A DNA stretch of 64,000 nt from assembly GCA_903855995.1 (NCBI GenBank), contig CAIOAN010000003.1, positions 1 to 64,000 of the forward strand, read 5' to 3'. Origin of the DNA: an uncultured Opitutia bacterium. GTDB taxonomy: Bacteria > Verrucomicrobiota > Verrucomicrobiia > Opitutales > UBA953. How positions within the stretch are numbered: position 1 is the stretch's first letter; each line of letters begins with the position of its first letter. The translations under genes and the position numbers were made by a program. The notes below the pieces were generated by a model. That model was not told the DNA's origin. It was given only the letters and a program-made list of their open reading frames with translations, and did no database searches. Below are positions 50,975 to 60,452 of this stretch, piece after piece.

Positions 50975-51439
50975 TTAGTAGCCGCCACGGTCGCCGCCGC
51001 CGAAGCCGCCGGAGCGACGTTCGCCGCCGCCGAAGCCGCCGCGAGAGCCGCCGCCGCCGAAGCCGCCGCGAGAGCCGCCTCCGCCGCCGCCGAAGCCACC
51101 ACGATCTCCGCCGCCGAAGCCGCCGGAGCGGGGACGGTCGCCACCGAAGCCGCCGGAGCGGGGACGGTCACCACCGAAGGACGGGCGTTCTTCGCGAGGA
51201 CGGGCAACATTGACCTTCAGGGGGCGACCCATGAAATCGATGTTTTCAGTCTTAGCGATCGCATCCTGAGCGGCCTGAGCATTGGCCATGGTCACGAAGG
51301 CGAAGCCACGAGGACGACCCGTGAACTTGTCCATCATAACTTCCACGGAGACCACTTCGCCGCCTTGGGAGAAGTGAGCGCGGATGTCGGATTCAGTAGC
51401 GGCCCAGGGCAGATTGCCCACGAACAGTTTGTTTTCCAT
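50975..51439 (-). CDS. RRM RNA-binding protein with a glycine-rich tail
   Basis: The 154-residue product has one RNA-recognition motif (residues 1-82) with RNP2 LFVGNL and RNP1 RGFAFVTM. The tail of about 70 residues is repeats of GGFGGGDRGGFGGG type. This RRM-plus-Gly-rich layout is typical of cyanobacterial and PVC Rbp proteins, which bind RNA and are often cold-induced. The start is the ATG at 51439. The leader is AT-rich without a Shine-Dalgarno, and an early U-rich 5' region is expected on the RNA. A strong terminator follows. Confidence 0.93.
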   Translation of the reverse strand: MENKLFVGNLPWAATESDIRAHFSQGGEVVSVEVMMDKFTGRPRGFAFVTMANAQAAQDAIAKTENIDFMGRPLKVNVARPREERPSFGGDRPRSGGFGGDRPRSGGFGGGDRGGFGGGGGGSRGGFGGGGSRGGFGGGERRSGGFGGGDRGGY

Positions 51440-51691
51440 ATTATCTTTTGTTTTGCTTGTTTTACCTACACCGCATTGCCCGTTTCCGACCTTCGGATTT
51501 CGATTTGCCGTCTTAACGACCGTCAACTCACCGGATTATTGCGGGGCTTGTCTCTTACTTTGGTTATTTTCCGAGACAAACCTGACCGCTGTTAAGTCAG
51601 TTTTGAGAGCCTTCGGCAAGTTTATTCACAATGGGGGTATTCTCCCAGCCCTGCGTTGACACCGATAAAGGGGATAAAGAAGATATTTTCC
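51440..51691. promoter_or_regulatory. AT-rich divergent promoter region
   Basis: This 252-base gap is the most AT-rich non-coding stretch of the second half of the window and separates two divergent genes. TTGACA at 51656-51661 lies upstream of the PCD gene without a convincing -10. TTGACG on the minus strand near 51521-51526 could serve the RRM gene. No riboswitch or hairpin of note was recognised. Confidence 0.45.
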
Positions 51692-51982
51692 ATGCGCCAA
51701 CCCTTGGAGCCTTTTCAGATCCAGGAAGCTTTAGCCGGTCTGGAGGGATGGATGTTAGACGATGGTAAGTTGTTGAAGACCTATGTATTTATGGATTTCA
51801 AGGCGTCCCTTGTTTTCATCAACCGAGTGGGGGAAGTCTCCGAAAAGATCAACCATCACCCGGAAATACTCAATATTTGGAATAAAGTGACCCTGAGGCT
51901 AAGTACCCATGACGCCGGCAACCGGGTTACCGAGAAAGATTTGACGCTCGCCCGTGCCATCCAATCCCTTGCCGTGTCGTGA
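51692..51982 (+). CDS. 4a-hydroxytetrahydrobiopterin (pterin carbinolamine) dehydratase
   Basis: PCD dehydrates 4a-hydroxy-tetrahydropterins formed by aromatic amino acid hydroxylases. The 96-residue product has the fold FKASLVFINRVGEVSEKINH and the active-site motif HHPEIL...VTLRLSTHDAG with the conserved His residues. No phenylalanine hydroxylase is nearby, so the role here may be general pterin recycling. The ATG at 51692 is preferred over an upstream TTG. The stop overlaps the GTG of the UDG-like gene (GTGA). Confidence 0.9.
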   Translation: MRQPLEPFQIQEALAGLEGWMLDDGKLLKTYVFMDFKASLVFINRVGEVSEKINHHPEILNIWNKVTLRLSTHDAGNRVTEKDLTLARAIQSLAVS

Positions 51983-52887
51983 TTGATCCCGTCGAAGCCC
52001 TAGATGCCCTCTTGGAGGAACTGAAGCGCCAGAAGGCGGCGGGGGTCCGTCGGGTCAGTGTGAGCGATGACTCCTTGGCATCCTTGAAGCGCCTCTCGGG
52101 GGCCCCGGCCCCGGTGGCCGCTTCTGCGTCTCTCGCCCGGGCTGCTGCGCCGGCGCCTTCGGCCCCGTCTAGCCAGGTTCGCCCGGTCGCCGTGCCGGCA
52201 GTCGTCAAGGTTTCAGTCGCCCCCGTCATCCCGATCGCAGACCCTCCCGTCTTCACTTTGGCCGCCGGCACGAAGGAGCAACGTCTGGAGGCCCTCGCCC
52301 TTTTGGTGAACGCCTGCGTCGAGACCAAGAAGCACCTGGTCGACAAGCAGCGTCCGTTGCTCGGCCAGGGTTCCGTGGGCGCCAAGATTGTCTTCGTCGG
52401 CGAAGCCCCGTCGTTGGAAGAGATCGAGGCCGGCCGGCCCTTCGCCGGTCCGGCGGGCGAGATCCTGCAGAAAATCCTAACGGCGGCGGCACTGGCGCCC
52501 TCCGATATTTATCTTATGCCGGCGATGGTCTGGCGCCCCGAGCCGCCGACGCCTTATGGTAAGCGTATCCCGACCGCCCGGGAACTGGCTTTCAATCTTC
52601 CTTACCTGCGCGCGCAGATCGATATCGTGCAACCGAAAGTCGTCGTGGCCCTCGGGGCGATCGCCTTCCAGGCTTTGCACGGTCCGGGGCCCCTCATCAC
52701 GCAGGCACGTGGTCAATGGTATGATCTGGCCGGCCTACCGCTGATGGCCACGTATCATCCGAACTACCTGCTGCATAACTCCAGCACTACCACGAAGCGG
52801 GCCTTCTGGGAGGATTTCCTGCTCGTCTTGGAAAAAGCCGGCCTGCCCATCACCGAGAAGCAGCGGGGTTTCTTCACCGCGAAGTAA
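51979..52887 (+). CDS. Uracil-DNA glycosylase family-4-like protein lacking Fe-S cysteines
   Basis: The 302-residue product has a disordered Ala/Pro/Val-rich N-terminus (about 40-95), then a family 4 UDG core: KIVFVGEAPSLEEIEAGRPF, AGPAGEILQKIL and MATYHPNYLL with the motif His260. Family 4 enzymes hold a 4Fe-4S cluster by four Cys. Here the whole protein has one Cys (Cys113), and the equivalents read MVWRPEPP and LAFNLPYLRA. Motif A has Ser where family 4 has Gly (GEAPS). Uracil excision is plausible but not certain. The start is GTG, overlapping the PCD stop. Confidence 0.85.
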   Translation: MIDPVEALDALLEELKRQKAAGVRRVSVSDDSLASLKRLSGAPAPVAASASLARAAAPAPSAPSSQVRPVAVPAVVKVSVAPVIPIADPPVFTLAAGTKEQRLEALALLVNACVETKKHLVDKQRPLLGQGSVGAKIVFVGEAPSLEEIEAGRPFAGPAGEILQKILTAAALAPSDIYLMPAMVWRPEPPTPYGKRIPTARELAFNLPYLRAQIDIVQPKVVVALGAIAFQALHGPGPLITQARGQWYDLAGLPLMATYHPNYLLHNSSTTTKRAFWEDFLLVLEKAGLPITEKQRGFFTAK

Positions 52888-52888
52888 A

Positions 52889-54190
52889 TCAGCGCACCGA
52901 ATCGCTCAGGCGGCTCAAGGAGAAGGCGAGCACCTGCGAATGACGGCCGCTCTTCTTGAGCTCCTGTCGCCGCTCGGCGGGTAGGTCGGCCGCCGTGGCG
53001 ACCGTGAAGCCGCAGGCGGATTGGAAGAACCCTTGGGTCTGGGTCGTCAGCGCGATAAGTTTCTTAGCGCCGAGCTGCTTAGCCCGACGTTTTGCGAACT
53101 CGACGAGTTTCCGGCCGACGCCGCGGCCATGATAGAAAGGCTGCACGTAGACGGCGCCGAGCTCCATCATCTTGCCGCCAGGATAGGCCCGCAGCGCGGC
53201 GCAGCCGATGATGCTGTCGTCGATCTCGTAGACGTAGAAATCGGCATAGGACTGCTCGATCTGCTGGCGGGTGCGCGAGACGAGCGCATCGGTCTTGGCG
53301 CCATGCTTGGCGAGATTGTAGAGAGCCTGGGCGTCTTTCTTCTTTGCCTGGCGGATGCGGTCATAGTCGTTGGCGTGCACCATCGTGCCCAGGCCGACCT
53401 TGTCGAAAATCTCGGTCAGGAGACCGCCGAAGACGCGGCCATCCAGGATGTGCGCGCGCGGAACATCCTCGTCGAGGGCCTTCGCGGCCTGCACGGCTTT
53501 GCTGCGGATGCGGGGGTCGAGTTTCGCCGACTTGTCGGCGAGGAGCCGCTTAAGTTCGTCTTCCGGTAGATTGAGTTTCACGACGCCGTCGACCTGCAGG
53601 CCGCTGAACGGCGTAAGGTAGATGAGCTTCGAGGCGCCGAGCGCCACGGCCAGTTCCATGGCGAGGTGATCGCTGTTGACGCGCAGGGACTGGCCTTCGC
53701 GGTCGCACACGATCGGCGTGACGAGCGGTAGGATGTCCTGCGCGAGCATCGACTTGAGAATCGCGGCGTCCACTTTCTCCACTTTGCCGGTATAGAGATG
53801 ATCCCGTCCTTTAATGCGGCCGATCTTGGTCGAACGCACGGCGTTGGTGATCGCGCAGCGGAGACCTGCCTGCGAAAGATTTTCCAGGACGGACTGCGAC
53901 ACGAGCGCGGAGGCTTCGCGGGCGAGCGACATGGTCGCCGCATCCGTCGGGCCTTCGCCTTGGATATCAGACAGAGCAATATTGTGTTCGCCGGCGAGGC
54001 CGACGAGCTGCTGGCCGATGCCGTGTACAAGGACGACCTTGATCGAGAGGCTGCGCAACACCGCGATATCGGTCACGATATTCGGGAAGTTCTCGTGGCT
54101 GATGATCGAACCATCGACCGCGATGACGAAAACGTGGTCACGGAACATCGGGACGTAGCGGAGGATTCCCCGCAGGTCGGTCGGTTTCAT
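52889..54190 (-). CDS. argA: N-acetylglutamate synthase (amino-acid kinase plus GNAT domain)
   Basis: The enzyme makes N-acetylglutamate, the first step of arginine synthesis. The 433-residue product has an amino-acid-kinase domain (VFVIAVDGSIISHENFPNIV, VVLVHGIGQQL, SDHLAMELAVALGASKLIYL) followed by a GNAT acetyltransferase domain (VYVQPFYHGRGVGRKLVEFA). The order matches bacterial ArgA. The ATG at 54190 fits the family N-terminus; ATGs at 54214 and 54220 are possible. It is single and converges with the UDG-like gene at a 1-base gap. Confidence 0.93.
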   Translation of the reverse strand: MKPTDLRGILRYVPMFRDHVFVIAVDGSIISHENFPNIVTDIAVLRSLSIKVVLVHGIGQQLVGLAGEHNIALSDIQGEGPTDAATMSLAREASALVSQSVLENLSQAGLRCAITNAVRSTKIGRIKGRDHLYTGKVEKVDAAILKSMLAQDILPLVTPIVCDREGQSLRVNSDHLAMELAVALGASKLIYLTPFSGLQVDGVVKLNLPEDELKRLLADKSAKLDPRIRSKAVQAAKALDEDVPRAHILDGRVFGGLLTEIFDKVGLGTMVHANDYDRIRQAKKKDAQALYNLAKHGAKTDALVSRTRQQIEQSYADFYVYEIDDSIIGCAALRAYPGGKMMELGAVYVQPFYHGRGVGRKLVEFAKRRAKQLGAKKLIALTTQTQGFFQSACGFTVATAADLPAERRQELKKSGRHSQVLAFSLSRLSDSVR

Positions 54191-54262
54191 GGCGCGCTCT
54201 CGCTGGCTGGACATGCTCAATCCTTATGGACTCCTCGGGCGTCGGGGCAATACTGATGACGC

Positions 54263-55210
54263 ATGTCCCCGAAGCCCCGAGCCCGTCGCGACGAGGTGCC
54301 GCCCGACCTGCAGGAGGCGGTCGACGCCTTTCTGGCCTATCTCTCCTTGGAGCGTGGCTCCGCGAAGCTCACGACCTCTGCCTACGAGTCTGACCTTCTG
54401 CGCTTCGCCGCCCATTGCGGCCGGGCAGGTCGCACGAGCTGGACGGAAATCGGTCTGGCCGAGGTCGACTCCTGGGTATGTGCACTGGATCGCAAAGGAC
54501 ACGCGGCGGCCTCGCTGGCCCGCCGGCTCTCGGCCGTCCGTTCCTTCTCGGCGTACCTCGTCCGCTCCGGCCTGCGGCGCGATGACTTCACTGAGCTCGC
54601 GCACGGCCCCAAGCTTCGCCGCAAACTTCCCGGCATGATCAGTCCGGCCGAAGCCGCCAAGGTCGTGTCCGCACCTGACACCTCGACACCCCAAGGCCTG
54701 CGCGATCGGGCGATGCTGGAGATGATGTACGGCTCCGGCCTCCGCATCTCCGAGTTGTGCGGGCTCGAGATTCAAGCCGTTGACGCCGACTCCGCACTGG
54801 TACGTGTCACGGGCAAGGGCTCCAAGGATCGCATCGTCCCGGTCGGCGAGACGGCGTTGGTCGCCCTGCAGGCCTATCTCTCGCACGGACGTCCCAAACT
54901 CGTCCGGCCTAAGACGGGGAGTGCTTTATTCCTCAGCGCCCGCGGGGTGGCGATTTCCCGGAAAACTTTCTGGCTCGGCGTGAAACAGGCCGCGCAGCGG
55001 GCCGGCGTGAGTGTCCCCGTGAAGCCGCATCTGCTTCGTCATGCCTTCGCGACGCACCTGCTCGAGGGCGGTGCTGATCTACGCTCCATTCAGGAGATGC
55101 TCGGTCACGCCGACATCGCCACGACGCAGATTTACACATCCGTCGACCGGACGGCGCTTTCCGATGCGCACCGGCGCCATCACCCGCGCGGCCGCGGGAA
55201 AGGGCGTTAG
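54263..55210 (+). CDS. xerD: Tyrosine recombinase of the XerC/XerD family, second copy
   Basis: The 315-residue product has the core-binding domain (VDAFLAYLSLERGSAKLTTS) and the catalytic domain with Arg161 (GSGLRISELCG), Lys in GKGSKDRIV, HLLRHAFATHLLEGG, LGHADIATT and Tyr in TQIYTSVDR. All catalytic residues are present. The GADLRSIQEMLGHADIATTQ block resembles XerD more than XerC. With the gene at 27536 it likely forms the two-recombinase dimer-resolution system. Its stop overlaps that of nuoN by convergent TTAG. Confidence 0.93.
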   Translation: MSPKPRARRDEVPPDLQEAVDAFLAYLSLERGSAKLTTSAYESDLLRFAAHCGRAGRTSWTEIGLAEVDSWVCALDRKGHAAASLARRLSAVRSFSAYLVRSGLRRDDFTELAHGPKLRRKLPGMISPAEAAKVVSAPDTSTPQGLRDRAMLEMMYGSGLRISELCGLEIQAVDADSALVRVTGKGSKDRIVPVGETALVALQAYLSHGRPKLVRPKTGSALFLSARGVAISRKTFWLGVKQAAQRAGVSVPVKPHLLRHAFATHLLEGGADLRSIQEMLGHADIATTQIYTSVDRTALSDAHRRHHPRGRGKGR

Positions 55211-56730
55211 GCGAGGATCAACAGGCCGCCCAGCAGGGCAGCCGTAGCCAAGGCGCCAATCAGGAAGCGGGCGCTGAAAGAAATCTCGAGTGGAGCTAAA
55301 TCTTCACTGTCATCGCTCGGGCGGACGACGGCTTCCCGCAGGATCGAGAAATAGTAATGAATGCTGACGGCCACGCTGATGAGGGCGGCCCCGAGGACCC
55401 ACCAGAGCTTGGCCTTCACGAGCAAGCCGAGCACGAGGAGCTTGGCGATAAAGCCGACTGTGGGTGGCACGCCCGCGAGCGAGCCGATGCCGAAGCCGAG
55501 CGAGGCGGCGAGCATCGGGGAGCGACGAAGTAGGCCGCGCAGCGCAAGCTGCGGGCGGCGATGGTCTTCGGCGGCGGGGAGTGAGACCAGGGCTTGCGAG
55601 GTGAGGAAGGTGCCGGCGAGGTAGGCCAGAAGATAGAAGACGACAATCTGCTCGGCGTTGTAATCGTAGGCCGTGATCCCTGGGACGACCACGGTCGCGG
55701 TGACGGCGGCGAGGATGAAGCCCGCATGCGAGACGCCGGAGAGCGCCAGGGTGCGCTTGATATCCGTCGCGGCGAGGGCGCCGAGATTGCCGACCAGCAA
55801 GGTCAGCACGGTGGCGATGGCGAGTAGCGGGCCCACCTTGACGGCGAGCGGGGCGAACGGTCCGGTTGCGAGCAGTACGAGCGTGAAGGCGCCCGCCGCT
55901 TTGGAGGCGGTGCCGAGGAATGCCGTGGTCGGCGTCGGTGCGCCTTGATAGACGTCCGGAATCCACGCGTGGAAGGGGAAGGCGCCGAGCTTGAACGCCA
56001 CGCCGCCAAGGATGAGGGCGACGCCGGCGAGCGTCAGCGGAGAGAGCGTGTGCGCGGCGGTCTGCAGCGCGAGGATTTTGCCGATCTGTGTGAAGTTGAG
56101 CGAGTCCGCCACGCCCACGGCGCCCAAGGAGCCATAGACGAGCACAATGCCCATCAGCAGGAGCGCGGAGCTGAGTCCCCCGGCCACGAGGTATTTCACG
56201 CCCGCTTCGAGTGAGGCGTCGCTGCGGCGAAGATAGCCGACGAGCACGTAGAGGCCCACGGCAGCGGTTTCCAGCGAGACGAAGAACGTCACGAAGTGGT
56301 TCGACTGGGCGAGCAACATGAAGGCCGCGGTCACGACCAATAGAACGTGGTGATAGTCCGCGACGGCGGCCTTGCGGTCGCGCAGGAAGCCCGCGGCGAG
56401 GAAACTGGTGAGTAGTGCGGAGAACAGGAAGACCGCGCGCACGCCGGCGAAGGGTAGGTTCTGGCGGAGCAGGCCGGAGAATGATTCGAGATCGCTGGAC
56501 GGGGCCCAGGGAGCAGGCGTGATGAGTGACATCACGATGACCAGGCAGAGGCCGACGCGGGCGGTGGCGGGAATCAGGTAGCGCAGGGCCTTGGGCAGGA
56601 GCATCGCCTGCACGAGGCAGAACAGGGCGAGGCCGGCCACGGCAATCTCAGGAAGGATCGACTGCCAGTCCGTCGCGCGTGGTGCGAGGGTTTTGAAGGC
56701 GAGGTCGATGTTGGCGATAAAGGCGGTCAT
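55207..56730 (-). CDS. nuoN: NADH-quinone oxidoreductase subunit N
   Basis: One of the three antiporter-like proton-pumping subunits of complex I. The 507-residue product has about 14 hydrophobic helices. Conserved segments are FVSLETAAVGLYVLVGYLRR, SALLLMGIVLVYGS, FKLGAFPFHAWIPDVYQGAP and GNLGALAATDIKRTLALSGV with its Lys residues. It is the last gene of nuoJKLMN, 13 bases after nuoM. Confidence 0.96.
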   Translation of the reverse strand: MTAFIANIDLAFKTLAPRATDWQSILPEIAVAGLALFCLVQAMLLPKALRYLIPATARVGLCLVIVMSLITPAPWAPSSDLESFSGLLRQNLPFAGVRAVFLFSALLTSFLAAGFLRDRKAAVADYHHVLLVVTAAFMLLAQSNHFVTFFVSLETAAVGLYVLVGYLRRSDASLEAGVKYLVAGGLSSALLLMGIVLVYGSLGAVGVADSLNFTQIGKILALQTAAHTLSPLTLAGVALILGGVAFKLGAFPFHAWIPDVYQGAPTPTTAFLGTASKAAGAFTLVLLATGPFAPLAVKVGPLLAIATVLTLLVGNLGALAATDIKRTLALSGVSHAGFILAAVTATVVVPGITAYDYNAEQIVVFYLLAYLAGTFLTSQALVSLPAAEDHRRPQLALRGLLRRSPMLAASLGFGIGSLAGVPPTVGFIAKLLVLGLLVKAKLWWVLGAALISVAVSIHYYFSILREAVVRPSDDSEDLAPLEISFSARFLIGALATAALLGGLLILA

Positions 56731-56743
56731 CGGGCGAAGGGGG

Positions 56744-58276
56744 TCAGCGTTGGACGGGCTCGGCAGCCGGGGCTTTCGCGGCGTGCTGAGCGTGGACGGT
56801 GATTTCGGCGGTCAGGGGGTTCGTCGACCGGGTGATCAAAGAAGGCATGAAGCCGATCAGGAGCGAAGCGCCGAGCAAGACGGCGGCCGCAGCGCGTTCA
56901 TTCCAGCTCACATCGCCGAAAGGCGCGGAGGCGAAACGCTTATCCAAGGCTTCGCTACTGGGGCCAAAGAATGTCGCCGCCACGGCGCGCAGGGCGTAGA
57001 TGGCGGAAATGACCACGGTGGAGGCGATGATGCCCTGGAGCCAGAGCGGCTGGGCGCGGAGCGCGAGGAAGATGCCGATCTCGCCCCAGAAGTTGCCGAA
57101 GCCAGGCAGGCCAATCGAGGCCATGGTGGCTGCGATGAACAAGGCGGCCAGGATCGGCGCGCGCGTGGCGAGTCCTCCGAGTTCGTCGAGGCGGTAGGTG
57201 CCGGCGCGCGTGCGCACGGCGTTGGCCAGCAGGAAGAGCGCGGCGCAGGAAAGGCCGTGTGCGACCATCAGGAAGACCGCGGCATCGAGGCCCTCCGCTT
57301 TGCCCGAAGTTCCGCAGACCCAGAGGCCGAGGAAGATTGGACCCATGTGCGCCACGGAGCTCCAGGAGAGCAGCTGCTTGAGGTCGCGTTGTACGAGGCA
57401 GATCAGGCCGACGATAAAGACATTGGCGACGGCCAGCCAGAGGAACCACTGGCCGAGTCGGCCGCCGGTGATGTCGAGGCTGCTGAGGCCGATGATGATG
57501 ATGCCGTACAGACCGAACTTCTTCAGCGCGCCCGCGTGGATCATCGAGACGGGCGTGGGGGCGGCGGTGTAACCAGGCGCGGCCCAGGAATGGAACGGGA
57601 AGAGCGAGGCCAGCGTGCCGAGGCCAAAGAGCACCAGCGCACCAGTCGCGGCGGGCAGATGTTCGACGCGGGCGAGAGCTTCGACAAGATTCGCGAAGGT
57701 GGCGTTATCGAAAGACAGGCCCGAGGCGTCGAGGGCGATGAGGATACCGGCGAGCGAAGCCATGGCCCCAGCCGTCAGGTAGATCGCCATCTGCATGGCC
57801 GCCGGTCGACGTCCTTCGCCACCCCAGAAGAGCGTGAGAATGAAGGTCGGGATGAGTGCGAATTCGTGGAAGAAATAAAAGCCGACGATATGGTTGGTGG
57901 CGAAGACGCCGAGCGTGCCTCCCAGCATGAAGAGGATCAGGCCAAGGTAGGTGTTCCGCGCTTCGACTTCCTGGGTGAGGGCCTTGATGCCGGCGGCGAA
58001 GCCGACGAGGGCGGTCATGGCCAACAGGGGGGCGCTGATACCGTTGAGCGCGAAACCGAAGCCCCAGGGGCCAGCGGATTGGAACTGCGCCGGGGCGGTG
58101 GGCGTGCACCAGAGTAGCAAGAGCCAAGGACCGAGCATAGCCGGGATGGCGAAGCCGCCGAAGGCGAAACCTGAGGCGAAGCTCCGGGGTAGGTTGCGTC
58201 CAGTAATCAGAATCAGGCCAATCAGGATCGGCGCCGTGACGGCAATCTGCAGAAGGGTGGCGGGAAAAGTATCCAT
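56744..58276 (-). CDS. nuoM: NADH-quinone oxidoreductase subunit M
   Basis: Antiporter-like subunit of complex I. The 510-residue product has FFHEFALIPTFILTLFWGGE (essential Glu region), FPFHSWAAPGYTAAPTPVSM and CLVQRDLKQLLSWSSVAHMG. These match NuoM and its conserved Glu/Lys positions. The helical pattern covers the whole length. It lies 3 bases after nuoL and 13 before nuoN. Confidence 0.96.
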   Translation of the reverse strand: MDTFPATLLQIAVTAPILIGLILITGRNLPRSFASGFAFGGFAIPAMLGPWLLLLWCTPTAPAQFQSAGPWGFGFALNGISAPLLAMTALVGFAAGIKALTQEVEARNTYLGLILFMLGGTLGVFATNHIVGFYFFHEFALIPTFILTLFWGGEGRRPAAMQMAIYLTAGAMASLAGILIALDASGLSFDNATFANLVEALARVEHLPAATGALVLFGLGTLASLFPFHSWAAPGYTAAPTPVSMIHAGALKKFGLYGIIIIGLSSLDITGGRLGQWFLWLAVANVFIVGLICLVQRDLKQLLSWSSVAHMGPIFLGLWVCGTSGKAEGLDAAVFLMVAHGLSCAALFLLANAVRTRAGTYRLDELGGLATRAPILAALFIAATMASIGLPGFGNFWGEIGIFLALRAQPLWLQGIIASTVVISAIYALRAVAATFFGPSSEALDKRFASAPFGDVSWNERAAAAVLLGASLLIGFMPSLITRSTNPLTAEITVHAQHAAKAPAAEPVQR

Positions 58277-58279
58277 GGA

Positions 58280-60124
58280 TTAGCGGGCGATGAGGAACCA
58301 GGCGAGGAAGAGAGTTCCCAGCACGATCCAGAAAGCGTAGGCGCGGACCTGGCCGCGGTGGAAGGTGCGACCGGTGAGGTAGCCGAGTACCGCCGGGACG
58401 CCTCCGCCGATCCAGCGCACGGCGACGCCGTTGATGAACAGAAGGTCTAGGAAGGCTACGAACTCAGCGATGCGGCGCTGCACGGAGTCGATATACCAGC
58501 GGTATAGGCCGTCCATCCAGCGATGCTCGAGCAGGTGGTAGGTGCGCGGGGAGAGAACTTGCAGCGCATCGGCGCCGCGGACGGCGCCGTAGAATTTCAA
58601 AGCCCCGCCGAAACCGATGAGGAGCGAGAGCAGGCCGACGATGGTCGAGGGTGCCGTCAAGTGGAAGGAGGCTTCCTTTAGTGCCTCCCCTATCGGCTGG
58701 AGCGAGCTGGCGGGGATGATGGAGTGGGCGAGGAAGCCGCCGGCGACGGAGTAGACGAGACCAAGTACGATGAGCGGTAGGGTCATCAGCCAAGGCGACT
58801 CATGCGCGTGCTTGGCTTCTTCGGAGTTGGCTTCGCCAAGGAAGACGAGGCGGATCATGCGGCCGCTGTAGAGGCAGGTCGCGAGCGCCGCCAGGGAGAG
58901 GAAGGCGAAGATGGCGATATGTTCGCCGTGGAAGGCGGCCTCAATGATGGCATCCTTTGAATACCAGCCGGCGAGGAAAGGAACGGCGCAATTGGAGAGC
59001 GTCGCGGCGATGAACGTCGCCGCGGTGAGGGGCATCTTTTTCAGCAGGCCGCCCATCTTGAGCATATCCTGTTCGTGGTGGCAGCCGTGGATGACGGAGC
59101 CGGCGCCGAGGAACAGCGTAGCCTTGAAGAACGCGTGCATCGCCATGTGCATGAGCGCGAGCTCCGGGTGGCCGAGGCCGATCGCGCAACCCATGATGCC
59201 GAGGTGGGCGAGGGTGGAGTAGGCCAGCGATTTCTTAATGTCGGTCTGAGCCAAGGCACAGAGGCCGGCGAGCGCGGCCATGCCGGCGCCGGAGATTGCG
59301 ATGAAATGCAGGACATCTGGGGCGAGCAGGAAACTCACGCGAGCCATGAAGTAGACGCCCGCGGCCACCATCGTCGCGGCGTGGATGAGGGCGGAGACCG
59401 GTGTCGGACCAGCCATGGCGTCAGTGAGCCAGACGTGCAATGGGAACTGCGCAGACTTGCCGAGGAAGCCGCACATGAGCAGTGCACCCACGGCGACGGG
59501 GATAGTTTTGGCGGCGGCCGCATGGTCCTTGAGCGCGGCGAAGTCGACCGTGCCGTAGAGGGAAAGGCACATCGCGATACCGAGGATGAAGCCGAGGTCG
59601 CCGATGCGATTGGTGATGAAGGCTTTCTTCGAGGCGGCGGCGGCGAAATCTTTGTCGAAGTAATGCGCAATCAGCATGTACGAACTGAAGCCGACGAGCT
59701 CCCAGAAGATGAACGTCATGAGCAGGTTGTCGGCGACGACGATGCCCAGGATGGAGAACATGAAGATTGAGAGACCAGCGAAGAAACGGCCGCGGGCCGA
59801 ATCATCCTTCATGTAACCGACGGAGAAGAGGTGGATCCACGCGGCGACGAACGACACCACGAAAAGCATCAGGCGCGCGTTGGCGTCGATGAGATAACCA
59901 AAGCCGAGCGAGAGGTCGCCGAACTTAGCGAGTTCGACGTGCCAAGTGACGTTGCCTTCATGCCGCAGCAGGTTGAAGGAGATCGCGGCGATGGCGAAGG
60001 CCGTGGCGGTGGAAAGCCAAGCGGCGAGGGTACCTTGTTTGCGGAGGAGCAACGCGGAGAGCGCGGCGGCTCCCAGTGGCAGGAAGAGGATCCAGTGAAC
60101 CAAACACGAATAGTCGGAAGGCAT
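58280..60124 (-). CDS. nuoL: NADH-quinone oxidoreductase subunit L
   Basis: The largest antiporter-like subunit, with the lateral helix at the C-terminus. The 614-residue product has LMTFIFWELVGFSSYMLIAH, FPLHVWLTDAMAGPTPVSAL, ALAQTDIKKSLAYSTLAHLG and a long C-terminal region (about 470-614) fitting the amphipathic HL helix. Its ATG is 9 bases downstream of the nuoK stop. Confidence 0.96.
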   Translation of the reverse strand: MPSDYSCLVHWILFLPLGAAALSALLLRKQGTLAAWLSTATAFAIAAISFNLLRHEGNVTWHVELAKFGDLSLGFGYLIDANARLMLFVVSFVAAWIHLFSVGYMKDDSARGRFFAGLSIFMFSILGIVVADNLLMTFIFWELVGFSSYMLIAHYFDKDFAAAASKKAFITNRIGDLGFILGIAMCLSLYGTVDFAALKDHAAAAKTIPVAVGALLMCGFLGKSAQFPLHVWLTDAMAGPTPVSALIHAATMVAAGVYFMARVSFLLAPDVLHFIAISGAGMAALAGLCALAQTDIKKSLAYSTLAHLGIMGCAIGLGHPELALMHMAMHAFFKATLFLGAGSVIHGCHHEQDMLKMGGLLKKMPLTAATFIAATLSNCAVPFLAGWYSKDAIIEAAFHGEHIAIFAFLSLAALATCLYSGRMIRLVFLGEANSEEAKHAHESPWLMTLPLIVLGLVYSVAGGFLAHSIIPASSLQPIGEALKEASFHLTAPSTIVGLLSLLIGFGGALKFYGAVRGADALQVLSPRTYHLLEHRWMDGLYRWYIDSVQRRIAEFVAFLDLLFINGVAVRWIGGGVPAVLGYLTGRTFHRGQVRAYAFWIVLGTLFLAWFLIAR

Positions 60125-60133
60125 CGGAAAAGC

Positions 60134-60442
60134 TTAGTCGCGAAGGGTGGTGAGGGCGTCGGATTGCACGGTGCCGCGCTGGCGGAAGAGGGCGACGATC
60201 AGCGCGAGGCCGACGGCGACTTCCGCGGCGGCGACGGTGATGACGAAGAAGACGAGCACCGCGCCATCCATGGTGCGGTTGAAGCGGGAGAATGCGACGA
60301 GCGCGAGCGTCGCGGCGGCGAGCATCAACTCGAGGCACATGTAGACGACGAGCAGGTTGCGGCGAACGAGGACGCCGGTCAGGCCGAGGGCGAACAGCAA
60401 GCCCGCCAGGATCAGGTGGTGGGCGAGAGAAGTGTGTTCCAT
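60134..60442 (-). CDS. nuoK: NADH-quinone oxidoreductase subunit K
   Basis: Small three-helix complex I subunit. The 102-residue product has the two functional Glu residues, in [18 protein letters not shown] and [16 protein letters not shown]. Length and motif spacing are standard. It lies 10 bases after nuoJ. Confidence 0.95.
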   Translation of the reverse strand: MEHTSLAHHLILAGLLFALGLTGVLVRRNLLVVYMCLELMLAAATLALVAFSRFNRTMDGAVLVFFVITVAAAEVAVGLALIVALFRQRGTVQSDALTTLRD

Positions 60443-60452
60443 GTCGGAAAAA

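Noticed and set aside
51656-51691. TTGACA as a strong promoter or an upstream TTG start for the PCD gene
   Set aside because: No good -10 follows at the right distance, and the extra 12 residues (TPIKGIKKIFS) are not typical of the family. Kept only as a weak possibility.
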